From an uncultured Austwickia sp. (GTDB lineage Bacteria > Actinomycetota > Actinomycetes > Actinomycetales > Dermatophilaceae): a stretch of DNA of 9,864 bases. Shown one piece after another: positions 1-5,569 of the stretch. The translations under genes were made by a program, and so were the position numbers. The notes beneath the pieces are model-generated. The model was not told where the DNA came from, did no database searches, and worked only from the letters and a program-made list of their open reading frames with translations. Numbering within the stretch: the first letter of the stretch is position 1; every line of letters starts with the position of its first letter. The stretch covers positions 1 through 9,864 of the forward strand of contig CAKUSI010000127.1 of the NCBI GenBank assembly GCA_934678955.1. The letters run 5' to 3'.

Positions 1-1
1 G

Positions 2-418
2 CCGACACGGGAGGAAATGCCCGGGCCGGTGATGACGAGCTTCGTCTTCCGGGTCCGCAACATCCCCTCGGCGCTCTACAAGGCGCTCGGGGGGTTCGCC
101 ACCAACGGGGTCAACATGACGCGTCTGGAGAGCTACATGGTGGGCGAGGAGTTCGCCTCGACCATGTTCATGTCGGACGTCGAGGGGCACCCGCAGGACC
201 GGCCGCTGGCGCTGGCGCTGGAGGAGCTGGACTTCTTCACGACCGAGTTCCGGATGCTCGGCGTCTATCCGGCGCATGCCCACCGGCGGCGCCCGAACGC
301 CCTCGACAACGATCCCGACGCGCCCCCGGCGCGCGGCCGCCGGACCTCAGGGGACCAGGGGGTGGACACGCATCAGGGTCCGCCAGCTCGATCGGGCGGG
401 CCGCTTCGCGCTGGTTGA
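2..418 (+). CDS. pheA: Prephenate dehydratase, C-terminal ACT domain (5' truncated by window edge)
   Basis: This is the C-terminal end of prephenate dehydratase, which converts prephenate to phenylpyruvate in phenylalanine synthesis. Only the regulatory ACT domain is inside the window. The frame is already open at base 2, so the ATG at 17 is an internal codon. The stretch TSFVFRVRNIPSALYKALGG, the following ATNGVNMTRLESYM segment and the closing FRMLGVYPAHAHRR are typical of actinobacterial PheA. The LESYM segment corresponds to the ESRP-type phenylalanine-binding motif of the E. coli enzyme. After the usual end of the family, near GVYPAH, about 40 more residues follow, rich in Pro, Arg and Gly, up to the TGA at 416-418. 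This tail has no recognisable domain. The catalytic domain lies upstream and cannot be judged. The next gene has its own promoter-like element. Confidence 0.9.
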   Translation, partial: PTREEMPGPVMTSFVFRVRNIPSALYKALGGFATNGVNMTRLESYMVGEEFASTMFMSDVEGHPQDRPLALALEELDFFTTEFRMLGVYPAHAHRRRPNALDNDPDAPPARGRRTSGDQGVDTHQGPPARSGGPLRAG

Positions 419-563
419 CCGGCGTCGAGCGGGCATCGTGGGTGGCCACATCGGAGGGAAGACCCCGGCTGCCGGGACGGCACCGGCGGGGGGCCGGCGC
501 CCGTCGCTGATCGGGGATTCCTTTTGTCCGCGCGCAGGGCTCCCCGCGCAGGGGTCCGGCCAC

Positions 564-579
564 TAGAGTCCTGGTAATG
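564..579 (+). promoter_or_regulatory. Leaderless-type -10 element of the thiolase gene
   Basis: TAGAGT at 564-569 fits the actinobacterial -10 pattern TANNNT and ends 7 nt before the ATG at 577. That spacing places transcription start on or next to the start codon. No Shine-Dalgarno sequence precedes the ATG, which agrees with a leaderless message. No convincing -35 hexamer is seen 17-18 bp upstream. The element sits in a 158-bp gap after pheA. Confidence 0.5.
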
Positions 580-1755
580 AGCGCAGACAAGATCGTCATT
601 CTGGATGGTGCCCGCACCCCCGTCGGCTCCTTCGGCGGAATCTTCAAGGATGTCCCCGGTTTCGAGCTGGGGGCCATCGCGGCGAAGGAGGCCCTGAGCC
701 GTTCCGGCGTGGCCGCCGAGGACATCGGCGAGGTCATCATGGGCTGCATCGGCCAGGTCGGCCCCGACGCCTACAACGCCCGTCGCGTGTCCCTCACCGC
801 GGGCATCCCCGAGTCTGTCCCTGCCCTGACCGTGAACCGGCTGTGCGGCTCGGGCCTGCAGGCCATCTGGTCCGCGGCCCAGGAGCTGCAGTGGGGCGGC
901 ATCGACTTCGCCCTCGCCGGGGGCGACGAAAACATGACGCGCATGCCGTTCCTGGCCTTCGAGGCCCGCGGCGGCTACAAGCTCGGCGACCGCAAGCTCG
1001 TCGACGGCACCGTTGGCATGCTGACCGACCCGTTCAGCGGCGCCCACATGGGCGTCACGGCGGAGAACGTCGCCAAGAAGTACGGTGTCAGCCGCGAGGA
1101 GCAGGACGAGTTCGCCCTGTCCAGCCAGCAGAAGGCCGACACCCCCGAGGCGAAGGCCGCCTTCGCCGAGGAGATCGTCCCGTTCGAGGTCGGCGGCCGC
1201 AAGCCGTTCACGGCGGACACGGACGAGCACCCCAAGCCGAACACCACCCTGGAGACGCTGGGCAAGCTGCGCCCGGCCTTTGCGAAGGATGGGTCCGTGA
1301 CGGCGGGCAACGCCTCCGGCATCAACGACGGCGCCGCGGCGCTGGTGCTGTGCCGCGAGTCCACTGCCAAGGAGCGTGGCCTGAAGCCGCTCGCCTATGT
1401 GGAAGCGGTCGTGTGCGCCGGCAACGACCCGCAGCTGATGGGCTACGCCCCCAAGTTCGCCCTCGACAAGCTGTGGGCAGCCACCGGCCTGTCCCCGGAC
1501 TCGGTGGACACGTTCGAGGTCAACGAGGCGTTCGCTGCCCAGGCGGTCGCGGTGATGCGGGACAGCAAGCTCGACCCCGCCAAGGTGAACCCCTACGGCA
1601 GCGCGATCGCCCTCGGCCACCCGGTCGGCGCCTCGGCGGCCATCCTCTCCCTGCGCGCGGTCAAGGACCTGGCCCGGCGCGACCTCGAGACCGCCGTCGT
1701 CACGATGTGCATCGGTGGCGGCCAGGCCCTCGCGGCGCTGTTCCGGCGCGCCTGA
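577..1755 (+). CDS. Acetyl-CoA C-acetyltransferase (thiolase)
   Basis: A cytoplasmic thiolase of 392 residues that condenses two acetyl-CoA to acetoacetyl-CoA or cleaves the product in reverse; it may also serve beta-oxidation. The nucleophilic Cys90 lies in NRLCGSGLQ, His348 in ALGHPVGASAA, and the second cysteine, Cys378, in MCIGGGQA. These correspond to Cys89, His348 and Cys378 of the Zoogloea ramigera enzyme, and the length matches the family. The NEAF motif and the GNASGINDGAAA segment of the fold are present. The ATG at 577 gives the standard N-terminus (VILDGARTPVGSFGG) and is preceded by a leaderless-type -10 rather than a ribosome-binding site. fgd follows after 19 bp, so the two are probably co-transcribed. 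Chain-length preference cannot be read from sequence, so no symbol is given (phaA, atoB and fadA are all possible). Confidence 0.95.
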   Translation: MSADKIVILDGARTPVGSFGGIFKDVPGFELGAIAAKEALSRSGVAAEDIGEVIMGCIGQVGPDAYNARRVSLTAGIPESVPALTVNRLCGSGLQAIWSAAQELQWGGIDFALAGGDENMTRMPFLAFEARGGYKLGDRKLVDGTVGMLTDPFSGAHMGVTAENVAKKYGVSREEQDEFALSSQQKADTPEAKAAFAEEIVPFEVGGRKPFTADTDEHPKPNTTLETLGKLRPAFAKDGSVTAGNASGINDGAAALVLCRESTAKERGLKPLAYVEAVVCAGNDPQLMGYAPKFALDKLWAATGLSPDSVDTFEVNEAFAAQAVAVMRDSKLDPAKVNPYGSAIALGHPVGASAAILSLRAVKDLARRDLETAVVTMCIGGGQALAALFRRA

Positions 1756-1774
1756 CCTTCGGGGCCCGATCCAC

Positions 1775-2854
1775 GTGACGCAACCCGACGCGCAGGCGCA
1801 CCCGGTGCGCCTGCGCGTCGGCTATAAGGCGTCGGCGGAGCAGTTCTCGCCGGCCGAGCTCGCGTCGTTCGCCGAGGTGGCGGAGGACCTGGGGTTCGAC
1901 TCGGTGTGGCTCTCCGACCACGTTCAGCCCTGGCGGCACCGAGGCGGGCACGCGCCCGCCTCGGTGCCGCTCTTGGGGTTCCTGGCCGCGCGCACCGAGC
2001 GGGTGCTGCTCGGGACCTCGGTGCTGACCCCGACGTTCCGCTATCACCCGGGCGTGCTGGCCCAGGAGTTCGCCACGCTGGCCGGTCTGGCCCCGGGCCG
2101 GGTCGCCCTCGGTGTGGGCACCGGTGAGGCGCTGAACGAACAGGTCATGGGTGTCTTGCCGCACGCCCATGAGGAGCCGGGCGGTCGCTGGCCGCCCTTC
2201 GGCGAGCGCCTGGCCCGTCTCGCCGAAGCGGTTGCCCTGATGCGCCGCCTGTGGGCGGGGGAGCGGGTCACCGCGACCGGGCACGAGGGCCGGGACCCGT
2301 ACTGGCCCGTGACCGACCTGCGACTGTATGATCCGCCGCCGCAGCCGATCCCGGTCTACGTCGCCGGCGGTGGCCCCAAGATCGCGAGGTTTGCCGGGGC
2401 TCTCGGGGACGGCTTCATCGCCACCTCGGGCAAGGGCCGCGAGCTCTATGCCGACAAGCTGCTGCCCGCCGTGGCCGAGGGCCTTACCGAGCGCCCGGAC
2501 GGTGCGCCGGCCTCATACGACCGGATGCTGGAGCTCAAGTGCTCCTACGACCCCGACCCGCGGCGGGCGCTGGAGAACGTGCGGTTCTGGGCCCCGTTGT
2601 CGCTGCCGGCCGAAGCCAAGCACTCGCTCTCCGACCCGGTCGCGATGGAAGCGGCCGCGGACGCTCTGCCCATTGAGCAGGTCGCGTCGCGGTGGGTGGT
2701 CGCCTCCCGCCCGGAGGACGTGGTCGAGGCGGCCCGCGAGTACGTCGAGCTGGGGTTCACCCACCTCGTGCTGCACGGCCCGGGGGCCGATCAGGAGCGC
2801 TTCCTGCGGCGCGTGGCCGACGAGGCGCTGGCCGGCCTGCGCGAACTGGGCTGA
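1775..2854 (+). CDS. fgd: F420-dependent glucose-6-phosphate dehydrogenase
   Basis: A luciferase-like TIM-barrel enzyme that oxidises glucose-6-phosphate to 6-phosphogluconolactone and reduces coenzyme F420, supplying F420H2. It aligns with Mycobacterium tuberculosis Fgd1 over its whole length (GYKASAEQF, LGTSVLTPTFRY, GVGTGEALNE, RFWAPLSL, ADALPIEQ). Active-site residues are conserved: His49, Trp53 and Glu118 (His40, Trp44 and Glu109 in Fgd1), and the phosphate-binding Lys220, Lys282 and Arg306 (Lys198, Lys259 and Arg283). The product is 359 residues against about 336 in Fgd1; the excess is an N-terminal extension, an insertion near 126-138 and a few residues near 168-180. The GTG at 1775 is chosen because it lies 19 bp after the thiolase stop; the GTG at 1805 is an alternative closer to the Fgd1 N-terminus. 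Only a weak GGGG precedes 1775, which suggests coupling to thiolase translation. Confidence 0.93.
   Translation: MTQPDAQAHPVRLRVGYKASAEQFSPAELASFAEVAEDLGFDSVWLSDHVQPWRHRGGHAPASVPLLGFLAARTERVLLGTSVLTPTFRYHPGVLAQEFATLAGLAPGRVALGVGTGEALNEQVMGVLPHAHEEPGGRWPPFGERLARLAEAVALMRRLWAGERVTATGHEGRDPYWPVTDLRLYDPPPQPIPVYVAGGGPKIARFAGALGDGFIATSGKGRELYADKLLPAVAEGLTERPDGAPASYDRMLELKCSYDPDPRRALENVRFWAPLSLPAEAKHSLSDPVAMEAAADALPIEQVASRWVVASRPEDVVEAAREYVELGFTHLVLHGPGADQERFLRRVADEALAGLRELG
1787..1819 (+). repeat. Perfect 14-bp inverted repeat at the 5' end of fgd
   Basis: Arm GACGCGCAGGCGCA (1787-1800), loop CCCGG (1801-1805), and exact complement TGCGCCTGCGCGTC (1806-1819). It starts 12 nt after the GTG at 1775 and covers the alternative GTG at 1805. 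The RNA would form a very stable, GC-rich 14-bp stem at the site of translation initiation. It has no U-tract, so it does not look like an intrinsic terminator. Confidence 0.75.
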
Positions 2855-2868
2855 GCCGGCCGCGTCGG

Positions 2869-2883
2869 TACAGTGCGGGGGTG
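2869..2883 (+). promoter_or_regulatory. Leaderless-type -10 element of the thioesterase gene
   Basis: TACAGT at 2869-2874 matches TANNNT and is followed after 6 nt by the GTG at 2881. The element lies just behind the fgd stop (2852-2854) and gives the thioesterase its own start of transcription. No clear -35 is visible, because the expected region overlaps the end of fgd. The element also decides the start codon, since the reading frame is open far upstream inside fgd. Confidence 0.5.
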
Positions 2884-3660
2884 GAGAGCACCGAGCACAG
2901 CACCGACGGGCAGGGCACACCCCGGAGCGCCCCTGAGGCGTGGTCTCCGACCGACCCGTCGGGCGAGGTCGAGCCCTGGCCGGAGGGCGTCGGGGTCACC
3001 TTCGACGACTTCATCCGCCAGCAGGAGGAGGCCGCCTACGGGAAGGGCGGCTTCCGCTCGTACGGGCCGTCGTGGGCGTCTCGGCCGCACCGGTACGGGG
3101 GCGCGGAGTACAAGCGGCTCGTCCGCGTGCTGCGGGAAACCCGCGACGCGATCGCCGAGGCCCGCCTGGACGAGGACCAGTGCGCAATGCTGGCCGACGA
3201 GTGCGAGCGGGTCATCGACTTCGCGCGGGGCCTGCGGGCGGACGATCCCTTCCAGACCGTATGGGCGAACCGGTTCGACCTGACCGGTCGTGGGTCTGCG
3301 CTGGTGCCCCCGCTGGAGGAGATCCTGATCGACGTGGACGGTGGCCGCGCGCGGGCCGACGTCACGTTCGGGACCTCCTACGTGGGGGCGGGCAACGCCG
3401 CCCACGGCGGGGCGATCGCGCTGCTCTTCGACGAGTTCCTCGGGCTGACCGCGAACGCCGGCCGGCCGGTGGTGCGGACCGCGTACCTGCACGTGAACTA
3501 CCGCAGCGTGACACCTATGCGCACGAAGCTGACCGTGCACGCCCACATCGACCGCATCGAGGGGCGCAAGCGCTATGTGGTGGGCGAACTGCGGCACGGC
3601 GACACCCTGTTGGCGGACGCGGAGTCGCTGTTCGTCGAGCTCCAGCCCTGGCACAGCTGA
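2881..3660 (+). CDS. PaaI-type hotdog-fold thioesterase
   Basis: A 259-residue cytoplasmic protein, probably a thioesterase that hydrolyses an acyl- or aryl-CoA ester. The hotdog domain covers roughly residues 135-255. It contains the family signature NAAHGGAIALLFDEFLG, with His175-Gly-Gly at the start of the long helix and acidic Asp184/Glu185 on it, then the strands TAYLHVNYRSVTP and GRKRYVVGELRHGD. The first 130 residues are charged and partly low in complexity (1-35), followed by a helical segment (about 75-122); similar extensions occur in actinobacterial members of this family. The GTG at 2881 is chosen because a TANNNT element lies 6 nt upstream and the frame further up overlaps fgd. 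The gap to fgd is 26 bp. The substrate is unknown; the neighbouring thiolase makes an acyl-CoA substrate plausible but does not prove it. Confidence 0.85.
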   Translation: MESTEHSTDGQGTPRSAPEAWSPTDPSGEVEPWPEGVGVTFDDFIRQQEEAAYGKGGFRSYGPSWASRPHRYGGAEYKRLVRVLRETRDAIAEARLDEDQCAMLADECERVIDFARGLRADDPFQTVWANRFDLTGRGSALVPPLEEILIDVDGGRARADVTFGTSYVGAGNAAHGGAIALLFDEFLGLTANAGRPVVRTAYLHVNYRSVTPMRTKLTVHAHIDRIEGRKRYVVGELRHGDTLLADAESLFVELQPWHS

Positions 3661-3676
3661 CCTGGCCTGACGCACG

Positions 3677-3710
3677 GGTGGGCCGCACGGCCCGAGCCGT
3701 GCGACCCACC
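3677..3710. terminator. Candidate bidirectional terminator hairpin between convergent genes
   Basis: Arm 3677-3691 (GGTGGGCCGCACGGC) and arm 3696-3710 (GCCGTGCGACCCACC) pair over 14 of 15 positions with one C-A mismatch, around a CCGA loop. It lies in the 66-bp gap between the thioesterase (plus, ends 3660) and the SRPBCC gene (minus, ends 3727), where both transcripts should stop. Neither side carries a U-tract, which is common in GC-rich actinomycetes, so the call rests on the stem and its position. Confidence 0.6.
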
Positions 3711-3726
3711 GGCCGCCGCAAGTTCC

Positions 3727-4269
3727 TCAGCTGCCGGCACCCACCATGGGACGACCGGTCTCGAGCAAGGTCTTGATGCTCGCCAGGATCCACGGCCAGC
3801 CGCCGCCACCCTGCTCGGCGTCGCCGGTTCCCTCGACGTCGCGGGCGGTGTTCTGCGCGCCGGTGCAGTCGTGAGTGAGGGTCAGGCTGGTCAGGCCGCC
3901 GGGGTATTCCTTGAGGTCCCAGGTCAAGGTCGTCTCCTCGTTGTGCCAGGCGGCGACCCAGGTCTGGACGAGGCGGCGTGGCGGGTCGGACTCGATCACG
4001 CGGCCGGTCACGGCGATATCGCCCATGCCCATCTCGCGCATGGCATCCGTCGTGAGGGACCGGTATTCACCGTCCGGGCGAAGGTCGTACTCCACGCCGC
4101 CGCCGTAGCCGTACTTCGTGGAGAACTCGGGTGAGGTGATCGCTGCCCACACCCGCTCCGCGGGGGACTCGATGTAGATGCGGAACACCTGGATCGCCGG
4201 GGCCTCGCGCTGCGGGTCGGCGGCCATGGAGCGCTCGTTGATGTCCGTGGAGCTCTGGTTGGTGGTCAT
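3727..4269 (-). CDS. SRPBCC / AHSA1-like domain protein
   Basis: A 180-residue protein with one START-like helix-grip domain of the AHSA1 group at about 26-172. Diagnostic stretches are the opening strand and helix (VFRIYIESPAERVWAAIT), the middle GGGVEYDLRPDGEY, the strand pair around ETTLTWDLKEYPGG, and the closing helix GGGWPWILASIKTLLETG. Members bind small hydrophobic ligands, but the ligand here is unknown. The ATG at 4269 has a good Shine-Dalgarno, GGAGG at 4277-4281, and overlaps the stop of the upstream arsR gene as ATGA (4266-4269). This start is preferred over the Met at 4227, which lacks a ribosome site. Pairing of an ArsR repressor with an AHSA1 protein is common in bacteria, so the two are almost certainly one autoregulated unit. 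Confidence 0.88.
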   Translation of the reverse strand: MTTNQSSTDINERSMAADPQREAPAIQVFRIYIESPAERVWAAITSPEFSTKYGYGGGVEYDLRPDGEYRSLTTDAMREMGMGDIAVTGRVIESDPPRRLVQTWVAAWHNEETTLTWDLKEYPGGLTSLTLTHDCTGAQNTARDVEGTGDAEQGGGGWPWILASIKTLLETGRPMVGAGS

Positions 4270-4595
4270 GGTGAATCCTCCAGTTGTCGTTTCAGGTCGG
4301 TGAGTGCCACGACGTGGTGCTCGGTGAACTTGTCGATCCAGCGGTCGTGGATCTGGCGGATGGGGACGGGGTTCAGGTAGTGGAATTTCTCCCGCCCACG
4401 CTTCTCGGTCACGACGAGCCCCGCTTCCTCAAGCAGGCGCAAGTGCTTGGACACGCCGAACCGGGTCATCTCGGTCCGCGTCGCCACGACCGCTTCGAGG
4501 TCGCCGAGGGTGCGCCCGTCCTTCGCGAACAGCGCATCCAGCAGCAGCCGCCTGGTGGGGTCGGCCAGCGCCCGGAACACGAGATCGTCTTGCAC
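4266..4595 (-). CDS. ArsR-family winged-helix transcriptional regulator
   Basis: A 109-residue DNA-binding repressor. It opens with the family hallmark FRALADPTRRLLLDAL, has the recognition-helix region at about 46-57 (FGVSKHLRLLEE), then the wing GLVVTEKRGREKFHYLN, and ends in a helix (IHDRWIDKFTEHH). The protein has no cysteine, so the classical Cys metal sites of ArsR/SmtB sensors are absent; it probably senses something else or works as a simple repressor. The start is a GTG at 4595, read without a Shine-Dalgarno and lying 7 nt after a TATCGT -10, so the mRNA is probably leaderless. Its stop overlaps the ATG of the SRPBCC gene. The palindrome in its own promoter suggests autorepression. 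Confidence 0.92.
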   Translation of the reverse strand: MQDDLVFRALADPTRRLLLDALFAKDGRTLGDLEAVVATRTEMTRFGVSKHLRLLEEAGLVVTEKRGREKFHYLNPVPIRQIHDRWIDKFTEHHVVALTDLKRQLEDSP

Positions 4596-4632
4596 GACTA
4601 CGACGATAGGTGACTAAAAAGTCACGTGTCAA
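4595..4632 (-). promoter_or_regulatory. arsR promoter with operator palindrome between -35 and -10
   Basis: Read on the minus strand: TTGACA at 4632-4627 is a perfect -35, an 18-bp spacer follows, then TATCGT (4608-4603) as a TANNNT -10, then 7 nt to the GTG at 4595. The spacer holds the perfect palindrome GTGACT-TTTT-AGTCAC (4610-4625). A protein bound there would block RNA polymerase, which is the expected layout for an autoregulating ArsR protein. This is the strongest promoter visible in the window, and one of its few A/T-rich stretches. Confidence 0.75.
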
Positions 4633-4682
4633 GGGAGGTGGCGAACCACCTTGGTCGAGGTGTGCAAGGGAGGTGAACCACC
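4626..4682. repeat. Pair of imperfect direct repeats upstream of the arsR promoter
   Basis: Two related units, 4626-4650 and 4660-4682, share GTGT, an optional G, CAAGGGAGGTG, an optional GCG, and AACCACC. The first contains a hairpin (4636-4651) with arms AGGTGG/CCACCT, whose loop reads TTCG on the minus strand; the second has a shorter GGTG/CACC stem (4672-4682). They fill the gap between the end of the BPL_N gene (4705) and the arsR -35. They may terminate the upstream transcript, or act as further binding sites for the regulator. Confidence 0.6.
4636..4651 (-). terminator. Small TTCG-loop hairpin, possible terminator of the BPL_N gene
   Basis: On the minus strand the stem AGGTGG pairs with CCACCT around a TTCG loop, 54 nt past the BPL_N stop and just ahead of the arsR -35. 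UUCG loops stabilise short RNA stems. The stem is only 6 bp and lacks a U-tract, so this is a weak candidate. Confidence 0.3.
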
Positions 4683-4704
4683 CTGATCGCGGTCGGTATC
4701 GCCG

Positions 4705-5475
4705 CTACCAGGACAGGGCGATGTGCTCGGCGACTCGCCAGGCCTCCGGATCCCTGCCGACCGGGCGTAGACCGGTCGGATACCAGGCGGGCGGCGCCTC
4801 GGGGTGGGGGCCGAGCAGCGTCACCCGCCCGCCCCCGACCCTCGCCGAGACGCCGGCGAGGTGTCCGCTGCCGTAGTGCCCGAGCGTCACCAGTCGGTGG
4901 GCGCCCGCGTCGACGGTGAAGGTCGGCGGATCCTGCACGTACATGCTTCGCGAGGTCCCTCGCCAGGAGACCGTGGCCGCCTGGGGGGTGGTGGTGCTGA
5001 CGTGCGCGCCGGTCGTCGCCTTGTAGTCGAACACGCGCCCCGGCCAGAGCCCGAATCCCGGGTCGTCCGCGGCCAGGTAGGCGCCGAGGCACAGGCCCAG
5101 GTAGTGCCCGCCGCCCCGCACCCACGAGGTGATGGTGGACGCGTGCGGAGCCATCAGCGGCCAGGCCGCCTCGACCTCGCCGCCCCCCGGCTGGACGTAG
5201 AGCGTGGCTCCGCGCAGTCCGGCCGCGGTCAACGGTGTGGACTCGCCAGGGCCGATGTATCCCGCGCTCAGCACACCGCGATGCGCGATGGCCTCGGCCA
5301 CGGCCGCAGCCGACTCCGGGTAGGCGGCGGGCCCCCGGTAGATGAGGGCCCGCGGTCGTGGGGCCGCGGCGGCGCGGCGACCTTCGAGGCATACGAGGGC
5401 GGCTGCGGCGAGCGAGGAGCGGAGCAGCGCGCGGCGGCCAAGCGGAATCTGGGCGTCATGAAGACGGAGGCTCAC
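4705..5475 (-). CDS. Tat-signal BPL_N / class I glutamine amidotransferase-like protein
   Basis: A 256-residue protein of unknown role. Residues 13-40 look like a twin-arginine export signal: RR followed by ALLRS, a hydrophobic Ala/Leu stretch and an Ala-rich cleavage region. The rest matches the biotin-protein-ligase N-terminal (BPL_N) type of class I amidotransferase-like fold. The sequence shows ALIYRGPAAYPES, a YVQPGGGE turn, the nucleophile elbow GLCLGAY with Cys129, and GPHPEA with His224 and Glu226, so a complete Cys-His-Glu triad is present. BPL_N is the amidotransferase-like part of eukaryotic biotin ligases, but there is no ligase domain here. The GTG at 5475 is chosen because AGGA lies at 5483-5486 and the full signal peptide follows. 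It stands 94 bp behind the PPTase gene, separated by an inverted repeat, so it may have its own promoter. Substrate and reaction are not known. Confidence 0.75.
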   Translation of the reverse strand: MSLRLHDAQIPLGRRALLRSSLAAAALVCLEGRRAAAAPRPRALIYRGPAAYPESAAAVAEAIAHRGVLSAGYIGPGESTPLTAAGLRGATLYVQPGGGEVEAAWPLMAPHASTITSWVRGGGHYLGLCLGAYLAADDPGFGLWPGRVFDYKATTGAHVSTTTPQAATVSWRGTSRSMYVQDPPTFTVDAGAHRLVTLGHYGSGHLAGVSARVGGGRVTLLGPHPEAPPAWYPTGLRPVGRDPEAWRVAEHIALSW

Positions 5476-5500
5476 TCGATCATCCTGTCGATTTATCCCT

Positions 5501-5525
5501 TTTGCGAGAGTCTAGCTCCCGCAAA
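5501..5525. repeat. 10-bp inverted repeat between the PPTase and BPL_N genes
   Basis: TTTGCGAGAG (5501-5510) and CTCCCGCAAA (5516-5525) pair at nine of ten positions plus a wobble, around TCTAG. It lies 26-50 bp upstream of the BPL_N start (5475) and 45 bp past the PPTase stop. On the minus strand TAGACT (5514-5509) falls in its centre and GGGATAAAT follows directly. It could be a terminator for the LON-PPTase unit or an operator over the BPL_N promoter; the sequence does not decide. Confidence 0.5.
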
Positions 5526-5569
5526 GGAATTCCCCACCTCGGGGAGCGTCCGGGCGCAGCGCGCCGCGA

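Noticed and set aside
464..476. Hairpin CCCGG-CTG-CCGGG after pheA as a terminator
   Set aside because: The stem is 5 bp and no U-tract follows directly; such stems arise often by chance at this GC content. The T-run at 522-525 is too far away.
373..1620. Long open frame on the minus strand opposite thiolase (about 415 codons)
   Set aside because: The plus strand encodes a full thiolase with all catalytic residues; the antisense product has no recognisable fold and no ribosome site.
2791..3675. Open frame on the minus strand opposite the thioesterase (about 294 codons)
   Set aside because: The plus strand carries the hotdog HGG motif and a family-typical C-terminus; the antisense product shows no motif.
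5389..5391. Cys29 of the BPL_N protein as a lipoprotein attachment site
   Set aside because: The preceding residues are Ala-Leu-Val, whereas a lipobox needs Gly, Ala or Ser directly before the cysteine. A Tat signal cleaved by signal peptidase I fits better.
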